Assembly: GCA_002050235.1 (NCBI GenBank)
Contig: MWST01000043.1
Span: 62,001 to 126,000, forward strand
Length of the DNA stretch: 64,000 nucleotides
Reading direction: 5' to 3'
DNA from: Polyangiaceae bacterium UTPRO1
GTDB lineage: Bacteria; Desulfobacterota; Binatia; UTPRO1
Shown here piece after piece: positions 9,641 to 18,675 of this stretch; within the stretch, counting starts at the first letter, position 1; each line of letters starts with the position of its first letter. Below the pieces are notes generated by a model. That model had not been told where the DNA came from. It searched no databases and saw nothing but the letters and a program-made list of their open reading frames with translations. A program made the translations under genes and the position numbers.

Positions 9641-9682
9641 GCGTGCCGCGGCGGCGCTCCGGACGGCGCTGCTGCCGAGCCC

Positions 9683-11059
9683 TCAGCGCCGCGCGATCTT
9701 GCCGCCCGCGGTCTTCGGGATCGCGGCGACGGCGGTGTAGGAGACCGGCATCTTCCACGCCGCGAGGCGCTCGGAGCAGTGGCGTGCGAGCGCCGCGCAA
9801 TCGAGCGCTGCGCCCGGGCGCAGCACGATCTCGGCGTGCGGCAGCTCGCCGAGGGCGCGGTGCGGCCGCGCCACCACGCGCGCTTCGGCGACCGTCGGGA
9901 AGGCGGTTAGTACCGCCTCCACCTCCTCGGGAAAGAGCTTCAGGCCGGCAACGACGATCGTCGATTTGCGCCGGCCGCGCAGCGTGAGCGCGCCGCCGGC
10001 GTCGACGACGCCGACGTCGCCGGTCATGAACCAGCCGTCCTGCAGGACGGCGGCGCGCGGCCGCCAGGGCGCGTAGTAGGCGTCGAAGAGGCCGGGCCCG
10101 CGGATGCCGACCTCGTCCGCGGCCGAGATCGTGACCTCGTAGCCGGGTACGGGGCGGCCGACCGCGGTCGCCGGGAGGTCGCGATCGGGGCCGCGGCGGG
10201 TGTTGATGCAGGCGAGGCCGGCCTCGATGACGCCGTAGGCCTGCCCGAGCGGCACGCCGTACGCGGCTTCGAAGCGCGCCGCTACCGCGGCATCGAGGGG
10301 GGCGGCGGTGGAGAGGGCGAGTCTGAGCGTCGGAAGTCGCGGCGGCGTCGCCACCGCGGCGAGGCGCGCGAGCTGCACCGGGGAGGCGTAGAGCAGCGTC
10401 GCCGCGTGCGCGGCGAGCGCCGCCGCCATGGCCGCCGGCGTCGACTCCGATGCCAGCACTACGTGCGCGCCGGCGCCGATGTAGGCGGGGATCGTGACCG
10501 CGAAGTGATAGGCGAGCGGCAGCGTCCAGAGGATGCGATCTTCCGGGCCGAGGCGCAGGACGGCGTCGGCGGCGGCGATGCGCGCCAGCGTCGCTGCGTG
10601 CGAGAGCACGACGCCCTTGGCGTCTGCCGTCGTGCCCGAGCTGAAGCGGACGAAGGCGGGGTCGAGGGCGGCGAGACCGTCGGGTGGACGGCGGTGGCGA
10701 TCCACCCAGGTGAAGGTCCACTCGCCGCCGTCGTCGGGGACGGAGACGACGCCGTTCACGTCGATGGTGCGCAGGATCGCGTCGCGTTCGCCGGGGCGGA
10801 GGTTGGCGGCGATCGGCACCAGGCAGCCGCCGGCGGCGAGGATGCCGAAGGCGGCGCCGATGTAGGCGAGCGAGCCCGTGCCGAGGAGCGCGATGCGTTG
10901 CGGCGCAGCGACGCCGGCGGCGCCGAGCGCTGCCGCGACCGCGGCCGCGTCGGTCGCGAGGGCGGCGTAGTCGAGCGTGCGGCCGGTCGCGGTGTCGGTG
11001 AGCGCCGGTCTTGCAGGGTGGCGCGCGGCGCTCGCGGCGAGCAGGTCGGAGAGCCTCAC
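9683..11059 (-). CDS. AMP-binding acyl-CoA/acyl-ACP ligase
   Basis: A 458-residue adenylate-forming ligase of the ANL superfamily. Visible motifs are FVRFSSGTTADAKGVVLSHAA (phosphate loop), GQAYGVIEAGLACINTRRG, WFMTGDVGVVDAGGALTLRGRRKSTIVVAG and a C-terminal KTAGGKIAR with the catalytic lysine. It is slightly shorter than typical acyl-CoA synthetases. GTG 11059 overlaps the stop of the FAD oxidoreductase by 4 nt (GTGA), so the two are translationally coupled and probably act on the same compound, a carboxylic acid not identifiable from sequence. Confidence 0.85.
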   Translation of the reverse strand: MRLSDLLAASAARHPARPALTDTATGRTLDYAALATDAAAVAAALGAAGVAAPQRIALLGTGSLAYIGAAFGILAAGGCLVPIAANLRPGERDAILRTIDVNGVVSVPDDGGEWTFTWVDRHRRPPDGLAALDPAFVRFSSGTTADAKGVVLSHAATLARIAAADAVLRLGPEDRILWTLPLAYHFAVTIPAYIGAGAHVVLASESTPAAMAAALAAHAATLLYASPVQLARLAAVATPPRLPTLRLALSTAAPLDAAVAARFEAAYGVPLGQAYGVIEAGLACINTRRGPDRDLPATAVGRPVPGYEVTISAADEVGIRGPGLFDAYYAPWRPRAAVLQDGWFMTGDVGVVDAGGALTLRGRRKSTIVVAGLKLFPEEVEAVLTAFPTVAEARVVARPHRALGELPHAEIVLRPGAALDCAALARHCSERLAAWKMPVSYTAVAAIPKTAGGKIARR

Positions 11060-12354
11060 CCGCTGCTCTCGTCGCGCGCCGTCGCGCCGGCGGCGGGCGT
11101 CGGCTCTCGGTCCGCCGCGGGCGGCGCGTCGCCCGCGGCCGCAGCGCCGCCGGCGACGCGCGCCGCGGCGGTGCCGGCGGCAGCACCGGTCGCGAGGCAG
11201 GTGCCGATCACCCGCGCCGAGCCCAGGGCTTCCGAGGTGCCGCTGATGCAGCGGCCGGCGGCGAAGAGGTTCGGCACGCCGGCGGCGTGCAGGCAGGCGA
11301 GGGGGATCTCGTACCAGGCGCCGTCGGCGAGGTACTCGAAGCGGGCGCCGGCCGCGCCGTGGCGCCAGAGCTCGATCGGCCAGGCGGCGCGCGCGATCGC
11401 ATCGGGGAAGCGGCGGCCGCCGAGCACGTCGGCGCGCGTCAGCCGCGCCCGCCCGATGATGCGCCGGCTCTCGCGGACGCCGACCTGAGGGGCCACCTGG
11501 GAGACGAAGGCGGCGGCGAAAGCCGGCGCGTCGGCGCGCAGGAAGTCGACGAGCGCGCGCAGGCGCCGCCGTCCGGCGCGCTCGGCGGCGCTCCGAAAAT
11601 CCTCCCGGGCGCCGCCGCCGACCGCGCGCAGCGCGAGCTTGACGGCGACCTCGCCCGGACGCCCGGTCGGCCGCCAGGCGACGTCGCTGGCGCCGGCGGG
11701 CAGCAGCGCTGCCGCTTCCGCCGCCGCGAGACGGCGCCGCAGGGCGAGGCCGGCGGCACCGCCGAGCGCAGCGACGTCGACGCCCTGGAGCGTGAAGATC
11801 AGCGAGCAGAGCTGGCGCTCGTCCGGCGGCGGCGTCTCGGTGGGAGCTCCGGCGGCGAGCGCGGCGACGGCATCGCCGCTGGCGTCGACCGCGGCGCTGC
11901 AGGCGACGCTGCGCATGCCGTCCGCGGTCGCGAAGCGCACCGCGGCGACGCGCACGCCGTCGCGCTCGACGCCGTCCACGTGCGCGTGCAGATGCGCATC
12001 GAGGCGGCGCTCGGCGGCGACGAGGTCGTCGGCGAGGGCGGCGAGCTCGTGCGCCAAGTAGGGGACGACCACCGTGCGGCCGCAGCGGCGCGGCGGGGCG
12101 CTACCCGGCAGGCGCTCGATCGCGTCCGCGAGCTCGCCGGCGAGGCCGCCGTTCAGGCGCTCGGCGCCGCCGTCGGCGCCGGCGAGGTAGAGGCCGCAGA
12201 TGGTCCCGACCATGCCGGCCGTGGCCATGCCGCCGAGGAAGCCGTAACGCTCGAGGAGGAGCGTCCGCGCCCCGGCGCGCGCCGCCGCGATGCCGGCGGC
12301 GATGCCCGCCATGCCGCCACCGACCACGACCACGTCGTACTGCCGCTCGCGCAT
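11056..12354 (-). CDS. FAD-dependent oxidoreductase (FAD_oxidored family)
   Basis: A 432-residue flavoprotein beginning with a Rossmann dinucleotide fold, YDVVVVGGGMAGIAAGIAAAR, then ERYGFLGGMATAGMVGTICG, typical of the FAD_oxidored family. The C-terminal NLFAAGRCISGTSEALGSAR closes the FAD site. Substrates of this family are mostly unknown. It is the first gene of a two-gene operon with the AMP ligase and diverges from the 2-oxoacid oxidoreductase operon across 111 bp. Confidence 0.8.
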   Translation of the reverse strand: MRERQYDVVVVGGGMAGIAAGIAAARAGARTLLLERYGFLGGMATAGMVGTICGLYLAGADGGAERLNGGLAGELADAIERLPGSAPPRRCGRTVVVPYLAHELAALADDLVAAERRLDAHLHAHVDGVERDGVRVAAVRFATADGMRSVACSAAVDASGDAVAALAAGAPTETPPPDERQLCSLIFTLQGVDVAALGGAAGLALRRRLAAAEAAALLPAGASDVAWRPTGRPGEVAVKLALRAVGGGAREDFRSAAERAGRRRLRALVDFLRADAPAFAAAFVSQVAPQVGVRESRRIIGRARLTRADVLGGRRFPDAIARAAWPIELWRHGAAGARFEYLADGAWYEIPLACLHAAGVPNLFAAGRCISGTSEALGSARVIGTCLATGAAAGTAAARVAGGAAAAGDAPPAADREPTPAAGATARDESSG

Positions 12355-12417
12355 CGCACCCTCGCTGCTAGCACGGTGCGCGGCGGCGCCGCGAACGTCG
12401 CCCGGCCTCTGGCAACC

Positions 12418-12429
12418 GGGTCATGACCC
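12418..12429. promoter_or_regulatory. 12-bp palindrome upstream of the oxidoreductase operon
   Basis: A perfect palindrome GGGTCATGACCC sits 36-48 nt before the ATG at 12466 and is followed by TGTATAT, which could serve as a -10 region. It lies in the divergent intergenic region and may be an operator. Short palindromes also occur by chance in GC-rich DNA. Confidence 0.3.
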
Positions 12430-12465
12430 CTGTATATCCGCTGCCCGACAGCCGCGCTCCGTTCC

Positions 12466-14256
12466 GTGCCCCTCACCAACGTCCAGAACCTCGAGTACTT
12501 CCACAAGGTCGTCGACTGTCAGTGGGCGTGTCCGGCGCACACCAACGTACCGGAGTACATCCGCCTCATCGCCCAGGGGCGCTACGCCGACGCCTACATG
12601 CTGAATCGGCAGTCGAACGTGTTCCCGGGGATCCTCGGACGCACGTGCGACCGCCCGTGCGAGCCGGCCTGCCGGCGCGGACGGGTCGAGGAGAAGCCGG
12701 TTGCGATCTGCCGCTTGAAGCGCGTCGCCGCCGATCTCCGCGGCGACGTGAGCGGGCGGCTGCCGCGGGCGCCGGCGGTGAAGAACGGCAAGCGCGTAGC
12801 CCTCGTCGGGTCCGGGCCGGCGTCGCTCGTGGTCGCGAACGACCTCATGCCTCTCGGCTACGAGATCACGATGTTCGAGGCGCTGCCGGCGCCGGGCGGC
12901 CTCATGCGCTCCAACATTCCGGCCTTCCGCCTCCCGGAGCGCGTCCTCGACGAGGAGATCGACGCCATCCTCGGTATGGGCGTCGACGTCCGCTACGGGA
13001 CGCGCATCGAGAGCCTGCGCGCGCTTCTCGCCGAGGGCTACGACGCCGTCTTCGTCGGCACCGGCGCGCCGCGCGGCAAGGACCTCGACGTCCCGGGCCG
13101 CAAGGAAGCGGCGGCGAACGTCCACATCGGTATCGACTGGCTGCAGGCGATCGCCTTCGGACACGTGAGCGCCGTCGGCGCCGGCGTCCTCGTGATCGGC
13201 GTCGGCAACACGGCGATGGACTGCTGCCGGAGCGCCGCGCGCCTCGGCGCCGCCTCCATCAAGGTGATGGCGCGCAAGCCGCGCCGGTACTTCAAAGCGT
13301 CGCCCTGGGAGCTCGAAGATGCCGAGGAGGAGCGGATCGAGATCGTCGTCGACCACGAGCCGAGGGCGTTCGTAGTCGCCGACGGCAGGCTCACCGGCAT
13401 GGAGCTCCAGCGCTACGAGTCGTCGCATGACGCCGACGGCCGACTCGTGCAGAAGCCGCTCGACGTCGTCTTCGTCCCCGCCGACGACGTCATCCTGGCG
13501 CTCGGGCAGGAGAACGCCTTTCCGTGGATCGAGCGCGACCTCGGGGTGGCGATCGACGCCCGGGGCCGGCCGGTGGTCGATGCGGCGACGTTCCAGTCGA
13601 CGCGCCCCGGCGTCTTCTTCGGCGGCGATGCGGCGTTCGGTCCGAAGAACATCATCTGGGCCGTCGAGCACGGCCATCAAGCGGCGATCTCGATCCACAA
13701 CCATTGTCAGGGCGTGCCGGTCGGGGAGCGGCCGCCGTACGGCATGACCCTGGCGAGCGCCAAGATGGGGCTCCACGAGTGGGCGTACGCCAACGACTAC
13801 GATCCCGGGAAGCGGGAGAAGATGGTGCACGTCGATCTGGCGCAGCGCTTCACCGAGCTCGACGTCGAGGTCGAGCTCGGCTTCAGCCCGGAGCAGGCGG
13901 CGCGCGAGGTCGAGCGCTGCCTCAACTGCGACGTCCAGACGGTGTTCAGCGACCGGCTGTGCATCGAGTGCGACGCCTGCATCGACATCTGTCCGGTGCT
14001 CTGCCTGACGATCACCGCCGGCGGCGCCGAGGACGACCTGCGCTCGCGGCTCAGCGCTCCGGCGCTCAACCCGGAACAAGACCTGTTCGCCTCGAATCCG
14101 CTGCCCCAGACCGGACGCGTCATGGTGAAGGACGAGGATCTCTGCGTGCACTGCGGCCTGTGCGCCGAGCGCTGCCCGACGGCGGCGTGGGACATGCAGA
14201 AGTTCGAGCTCCTGATCCCGTACGCGGGAAAGCGCGCATGCTCCACGACCCGCTAG
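12466..14256 (+). CDS. GltD-like FAD/Fe-S electron-transfer subunit of a 2-oxoacid oxidoreductase (KorC-like)
   Basis: A 596-residue Fe-S flavoprotein. The N-terminal domain carries the GltD-type cysteine clusters (CQWACPAH and CDRPCEPACRRG). Then follow an FAD fold (VALVGSGPASLVVANDL, APGGLMRSNIPAFRLP) and an NAD(P) fold (VLVIGVGNTAMDCC). The C-terminal domain contains two ferredoxin-type motifs (CIECDACIDICP and CVHCGLCAERCP). Its 19-bp overlap with the alpha-subunit gene indicates one complex. By analogy with the third subunit of the 2-oxoglutarate:NADP oxidoreductase KorABC known from Azoarcus/Thauera, it probably passes electrons between ferredoxin-type centres and NAD(P). That role is inferred. 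Confidence 0.8.
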   Translation: MPLTNVQNLEYFHKVVDCQWACPAHTNVPEYIRLIAQGRYADAYMLNRQSNVFPGILGRTCDRPCEPACRRGRVEEKPVAICRLKRVAADLRGDVSGRLPRAPAVKNGKRVALVGSGPASLVVANDLMPLGYEITMFEALPAPGGLMRSNIPAFRLPERVLDEEIDAILGMGVDVRYGTRIESLRALLAEGYDAVFVGTGAPRGKDLDVPGRKEAAANVHIGIDWLQAIAFGHVSAVGAGVLVIGVGNTAMDCCRSAARLGAASIKVMARKPRRYFKASPWELEDAEEERIEIVVDHEPRAFVVADGRLTGMELQRYESSHDADGRLVQKPLDVVFVPADDVILALGQENAFPWIERDLGVAIDARGRPVVDAATFQSTRPGVFFGGDAAFGPKNIIWAVEHGHQAAISIHNHCQGVPVGERPPYGMTLASAKMGLHEWAYANDYDPGKREKMVHVDLAQRFTELDVEVELGFSPEQAAREVERCLNCDVQTVFSDRLCIECDACIDICPVLCLTITAGGAEDDLRSRLSAPALNPEQDLFASNPLPQTGRVMVKDEDLCVHCGLCAERCPTAAWDMQKFELLIPYAGKRACSTTR

Positions 14257-16112
14257 GGGAGACGTCCGCCGCCGCCCGCCGCGACAGCGTCAACCGCTTC
14301 GCGTTCAAGCTCGCCAACGTCAACGGCACCGGCTCCGCCTCCGCCAACGGCCTCCTCATGCAGGCGATCTTCCGGATGGGTATCCCGGTCTCGGGGAAGA
14401 ACCTCTTCCCGTCGAACATCCAGGGCCTGCCGACCTGGTACGAGATCCGCGTCGACCGCGACGGCCGTACCGCGCGCACCGATCGCTTCGACCTCATGGT
14501 GGCGATGAACGCCGAGACCTACGCCCGGGACATCGACGAGGTGCAGCCGGGCGGCTGGGTGCTCTTCGATTCTTCGTGGCCGCTCAAGCCGACGCTGCTC
14601 CGCAGCGACGTGACCTTCCTCGGCGTGCCGTACGCCGCGATCTGCGCCGAGAGCTTCGGCGGCGTGCGCGAGCGCACGCTCATGAAGAACATCGTCTACG
14701 TCGGGACGCTGGCCGCCCTCCTCGATATCGACATGGACGTGATCGAGGGCATGCTTGCCGAGAAGTTCGCGGCCAAGCCGAAGCTCGAGGCATCGAACAC
14801 CAAGGCGATCCGCCTCGGTTACGAGTATGCGCAAGCGCACTTCTCCTGCCCGCTGCCGATCCGTCTCGAGGCGATGGGCCCCGAGGCGCGGGCGCGCGCG
14901 GCAGCCGACGCGATCCTGATCACCGGCAATACGGCGACCGCGCTCGGGGCTCTCTACGCCGGAGCCACGGTCGCGGCCTGGTATCCGATCACGCCGTCGA
15001 CGAGCATCCTCGATGCCTTCACCGAGCTCTGCGAGGAATATCGCGTCGACCCCGAGACCAAGGAGCGGCGCTGCTGCATCATCCAGGCCGAGGACGAGCT
15101 GGCGGCGATCGGCATGGTGATCGGCGCCGCCTGGGCCGGGGCGCGGGCGTTCACGGCGACCTCGGGGCCCGGCATCTCCCTGATGACGGAGCTCATCGGG
15201 CTCGCGTACTACGCGGAGATCCCGGCGGTGATCGTCGACGTGCAGCGCGTCGGGCCGTCGACCGGCATGCCGACACGCACGCAGCAGGGCGACATCCTCC
15301 TCTGCGCCTACGCCTCGCACGGCGACACCAAGCACGTCCTGCTCTTCCCGGGGGATCCGGGAGAGTGCTTCCACTTCATGGTGCGCGCCTTCGATCTCGC
15401 CGAGCGCTTCCAGACGCCGGTCTTCATGCTCTCGGACCTCGACATCGGCATGAACGACTGGGTGGTGCCGCGCCTCACCTGGGACGATGCCTATCGTCCC
15501 GACCGCGGCCGCGTGCTCTCGAAGGAGGAGCTGGAAGCGCTGCCGCGGTACTACCGCTACTCGCCGGAGGATTGGCAGGGCGTCGCCGCGCGTACGCTCC
15601 CGGGCACGAGTCCGAAGGGCGCCTTCTTCACCCGCGGCTCCGGACACAACAAGCTCGGCGGCTACACCGAGCTCCCGGACGAATACCAGGAGGTCATGGA
15701 CCGTCTCGCGCGCAAGCATTGGACGGCGCGGAACTTCGTCCCTCCCGCGGTCGTCGAGACGCGGCCGGGGGCGAGCTTCGGCGTCATCACGGTCGGGAGC
15801 TGCGATCTCGCCGTGCGCGAGGCGCTCTCCGAGCTCGCGGCCAACGGTCTCGCCGGTGACTACATGCGAGTGCGCGGCTTTCCGTTCGGACCCGAGGTCG
15901 AGTCGTTCCTCCGCCGCCACGACCGCACCTTCGTGGTCGAGCAGAACCGCGATGGCCAGATGCGCTCGCTGCTCACGCTCGAGACCGGCGCCGCCAAATC
16001 GCGGCTCTTCTCGGTGCGCGCCTACGGCGGCCTGCCGCTCCAGGCCGGTCAGGTGGTGCGCAGCATCCTGCGCCAGCTCCGGGAGACGGAGCAGGCGGTG
16101 CGGTCGGCATGA
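14238..16112 (+). CDS. 2-oxoacid:acceptor oxidoreductase, fused gamma-alpha subunit (KorA-like)
   Basis: A 624-residue subunit of a thiamine-pyrophosphate-dependent 2-oxoacid oxidoreductase. Residues 20-200 are the gamma domain (GTGSASANGLLMQAIFRMGI, FPSNIQGLPTWYEIR). Alpha domains I and II follow (AWYPITPSTSILD, TATSGPGISLMTELIGLA, PTRTQQGDILL). The substrate is probably 2-oxoglutarate or another 2-oxoacid, converted to an acyl-CoA, CO2 and reduced carrier. ATG 14238 overlaps the upstream gene by 19 bp; the frame extends farther upstream, but only as a shadow of that gene. The stop overlaps the beta subunit start by 4 nt (ATGA). Confidence 0.9.
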   Translation: MLHDPLGETSAAARRDSVNRFAFKLANVNGTGSASANGLLMQAIFRMGIPVSGKNLFPSNIQGLPTWYEIRVDRDGRTARTDRFDLMVAMNAETYARDIDEVQPGGWVLFDSSWPLKPTLLRSDVTFLGVPYAAICAESFGGVRERTLMKNIVYVGTLAALLDIDMDVIEGMLAEKFAAKPKLEASNTKAIRLGYEYAQAHFSCPLPIRLEAMGPEARARAAADAILITGNTATALGALYAGATVAAWYPITPSTSILDAFTELCEEYRVDPETKERRCCIIQAEDELAAIGMVIGAAWAGARAFTATSGPGISLMTELIGLAYYAEIPAVIVDVQRVGPSTGMPTRTQQGDILLCAYASHGDTKHVLLFPGDPGECFHFMVRAFDLAERFQTPVFMLSDLDIGMNDWVVPRLTWDDAYRPDRGRVLSKEELEALPRYYRYSPEDWQGVAARTLPGTSPKGAFFTRGSGHNKLGGYTELPDEYQEVMDRLARKHWTARNFVPPAVVETRPGASFGVITVGSCDLAVREALSELAANGLAGDYMRVRGFPFGPEVESFLRRHDRTFVVEQNRDGQMRSLLTLETGAAKSRLFSVRAYGGLPLQAGQVVRSILRQLRETEQAVRSA

Positions 16113-17164
16113 GCTACATCAAGAAGCCCGTCGCCAGGAACCCGTCGCTGCGGCCGAACGCGCTCGGCCTCACCGTGCGCGACTACGAGGGCGCGATGTC
16201 GACCCTCTGCGCCGGCTGCGGCCACGACTCGATCACGGCCGCGATCACCCGCGCCTTCTACGAGCTCGACGTGGCGCCGCACATGGTCGCGAAGCTCTCA
16301 GGCATCGGCTGCTCGTCGAAGACCCCGACCTACTTCCTCTCCGGCGCCCACGGCTTCAACTCGGCGCACGGCCGCATGCCGGCGATCCTGACCGGCGCCG
16401 CGGCGGCGAACCGCGACCTCATGTACATCGGCGTGAGCGGCGACGGCGACTCGCTCTCGATCGGCCTCGGGCAGATGAGCCATGCCATCCGCCGCAACGT
16501 GAACGCGCTCTACGTCCTCGAGAACAACGGCGTCTACGGGCTCACCAAGGGACAGTTCTCGGCGTCGGCCGATCCCGGCTCGACGTCGAAGCGCGGCGCG
16601 CCGAACACGCAGCAGCCGATCGACCCGGTGATGCTGGGGCTCGGCCTCGGCGCGACCTTCGTCGCCCGGAGCTTCTCCGGCGACAAGGCGCAGCTGGTGC
16701 CGATCCTGAAGGCGGGGCTGCGCCACCGCGGCTTCGCGCTCGTCGACGTGATCTCGCCGTGCGTCACCTTCAACGATCACGAAGGCTCGACCAAGAGCTA
16801 CCGCTACACGCGCGGCCACCGCGAGTCGGTGGTCGAGGCGGACTGGGTGCCGGCTGCGTCCGAGATCACCGCCGACTACGCCGCGGGAACCGCCGCCGAG
16901 GTGCAGATGCACGACGGCAGCGTCGTGCGCTTCACCAAGATCCCGGCAGGCTACGATCCCGGCGACCGCGATGCGGTGGTCGCCTACCTCCGCGCGCAGC
17001 AGAGCGCGGGGGCGATCCCGACGGGGCTCCTCTATCTCGATCCGTGCGGCCGCGACATGCACGAGGTCAATTGCACCGTGTCCGGTCCGCTCGCCGCGGT
17101 CGCGTACGAGGAGCTCTGTCCCGGCGCCGCGGCGCTCGCATCCCTGCAGGCGGCGTATCGCTGA
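16109..17164 (+). CDS. 2-oxoacid:acceptor oxidoreductase beta subunit (KorB-like)
   Basis: A 351-residue TPP-binding subunit. CAGCGHDS and SGIGCSSKTPTYF supply cluster- and domain-type residues. GVSGDGDSLSIGLGQMSHAIRRN contains the GDG...N motif that binds Mg-TPP. GLTKGQFSASADPGS, SPCVTFNDHEG and the C-terminal region follow as in KorB/PorB. It pairs with the upstream alpha subunit and completes a KorC-A-B operon. The pathway could be the TCA cycle (ferredoxin-linked 2-oxoglutarate oxidation) or reductive carboxylation. Confidence 0.9.
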   Translation: MSYIKKPVARNPSLRPNALGLTVRDYEGAMSTLCAGCGHDSITAAITRAFYELDVAPHMVAKLSGIGCSSKTPTYFLSGAHGFNSAHGRMPAILTGAAAANRDLMYIGVSGDGDSLSIGLGQMSHAIRRNVNALYVLENNGVYGLTKGQFSASADPGSTSKRGAPNTQQPIDPVMLGLGLGATFVARSFSGDKAQLVPILKAGLRHRGFALVDVISPCVTFNDHEGSTKSYRYTRGHRESVVEADWVPAASEITADYAAGTAAEVQMHDGSVVRFTKIPAGYDPGDRDAVVAYLRAQQSAGAIPTGLLYLDPCGRDMHEVNCTVSGPLAAVAYEELCPGAAALASLQAAYR

Positions 17165-17203
17165 CGCCCGCCGCGCGGCATGGTCGGCCGGCGGCGCGCC
17201 CGC

Positions 17204-18652
17204 TCAGGGCTCGATGCCCGGCGCCAGGCAGATCGTCTTCGGCTCCAGGTAGGCGCGCAGTCCTTCCGGACCGAGCTCGCGGCCGACGCCCGAGCTCTTG
17301 AAGCCGCCGAACGGGCTCGTCATCGCCATCATGAAGAAGTTGACGTTGTGGGTGCCGGTACGGATCCGGCGCGCGATGTCGATGCCGCGCTTCGCGTCGT
17401 TGGTCCACACCGAGCCCGAGAGCCCGTACTCGGAGTCGTTGGCGATGCGCACGGCGTCCGCTTCGTCGTCGTAGGGGATGGCGCAGAGAACCGGTCCGAA
17501 GATCTCCTCGCGCGCGATCGTCATCCTGTTGTCGACGTCGGCGAAGAGCGTCGGCGCGACGAAGTAGCCGCGCTCGAGTCCCTGAGGACGGCCGCCGCCG
17601 ACGACGCAGCGAGCGCCCTCCTCCTTGCCCTTGGCGACGTAGCCGAGGACGCGGTCGCGCTGCCGCGCGGCGGCGAGCGGCCCGATCTCGGTCGCCGGGT
17701 CGCTCGGATCACCCACCTTCAAGCCGCCGACCGCGGCCGCGAGCGCTTCGACGCCGTCCTGGTAGCGAGAGCGCGGCAGCAGGATGCGCGTCTGGGCGAC
17801 GCACGCCTGGCCGTTGTTCATGGTCCCGGCTCCGACCACGAGCGGGATCACGGCGGCGAGGTCGGCGTCGTCGCAGACGATCGCCGCCGACTTGCCGCCG
17901 AGCTCGAGCGTGACCCGCTTCAGGCGCTCGCCGCAGAGGGCGGCGATGCGCCGGCCGGCGGCGGTGCTGCCGGTGAAAGCGACCTTGTCGATGCCGGGGT
18001 GGGTGACGAGGTACTCGCCGAGCTCGCGGTCGCCGGGGACGATGCTGACCACGCCCTTCGGCACGCCGGCCTCGTCGAGCGCATCGGCGAGGATGTAGGC
18101 GTCGAGCGGCGTCTCGGGCGCCGGCTTGATGACCATCGAGCAGCCGGCCGTGAGCGCCGGCGCGAGCTTCAGCATGATCGTGAAGAGGGGCACGTTCCAG
18201 GGCACGATCGCGGCGGCGACGCCGACCGGCTCCTGGCGGACGAGGGCCGAACCGACCATCGACGGCCGCGTCTCCTCGAAGGGGAAGCTCCGGGCGAGCT
18301 CGGCGTAGAACTGCAGCACCATGGTGGTGGCGAACGCCTGTCCGGCGTGACCGAAGCTGATCGGGCAGCCCATCTCCAGCGTCACCGTCGCCGCGATGTC
18401 GGCGGCGCGCATCTGCAGGCCGAGCAGCAGCCGATCGAGGACGTCGGCGCGCTCGGCGGCGGTCATGCGGGCCCACGGCCCCTGCTCGAAGGCGGCGCGC
18501 GCCGCGGCGACGGCGCGATCGACGTCGGCGCTGGTGGCTTCGGGCACGCGCCCGACCAGTTCTTCCGTGAACGGCGAGCGCACCTCGATGGTGCGGCTCG
18601 ACGCCGGCTTCTCATGGGCACCGCCGATGTACAGGGTATCGCGCTCGAACAT
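17204..18652 (-). CDS. NAD(P)-dependent aldehyde dehydrogenase
   Basis: A 482-residue ALDH superfamily enzyme oxidising an aldehyde to the acid. Motifs seen: VPWNVPLF, KPAPETPLDAYIL, FTGSTAAGRRI, TLELGGKSAAIV with the general-base Glu, NNGQACVAQTRI with the catalytic Cys, and EEIFGPVLC. ATG 18652 is preferred over the upstream in-frame start because GAGGAG precedes it at proper spacing and MFERDTLYIGG is the normal family beginning. It starts 23 bp after the stop of the HxxxD acyltransferase and reads in the same direction, so it is probably the fourth gene of the halogenase-ACP-acyltransferase operon. Confidence 0.9.
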   Translation of the reverse strand: MFERDTLYIGGAHEKPASSRTIEVRSPFTEELVGRVPEATSADVDRAVAAARAAFEQGPWARMTAAERADVLDRLLLGLQMRAADIAATVTLEMGCPISFGHAGQAFATTMVLQFYAELARSFPFEETRPSMVGSALVRQEPVGVAAAIVPWNVPLFTIMLKLAPALTAGCSMVIKPAPETPLDAYILADALDEAGVPKGVVSIVPGDRELGEYLVTHPGIDKVAFTGSTAAGRRIAALCGERLKRVTLELGGKSAAIVCDDADLAAVIPLVVGAGTMNNGQACVAQTRILLPRSRYQDGVEALAAAVGGLKVGDPSDPATEIGPLAAARQRDRVLGYVAKGKEEGARCVVGGGRPQGLERGYFVAPTLFADVDNRMTIAREEIFGPVLCAIPYDDEADAVRIANDSEYGLSGSVWTNDAKRGIDIARRIRTGTHNVNFFMMAMTSPFGGFKSSGVGRELGPEGLRAYLEPKTICLAPGIEP

Positions 18653-18675
18653 GATGGTGGGGCTCCTCGGGGATC

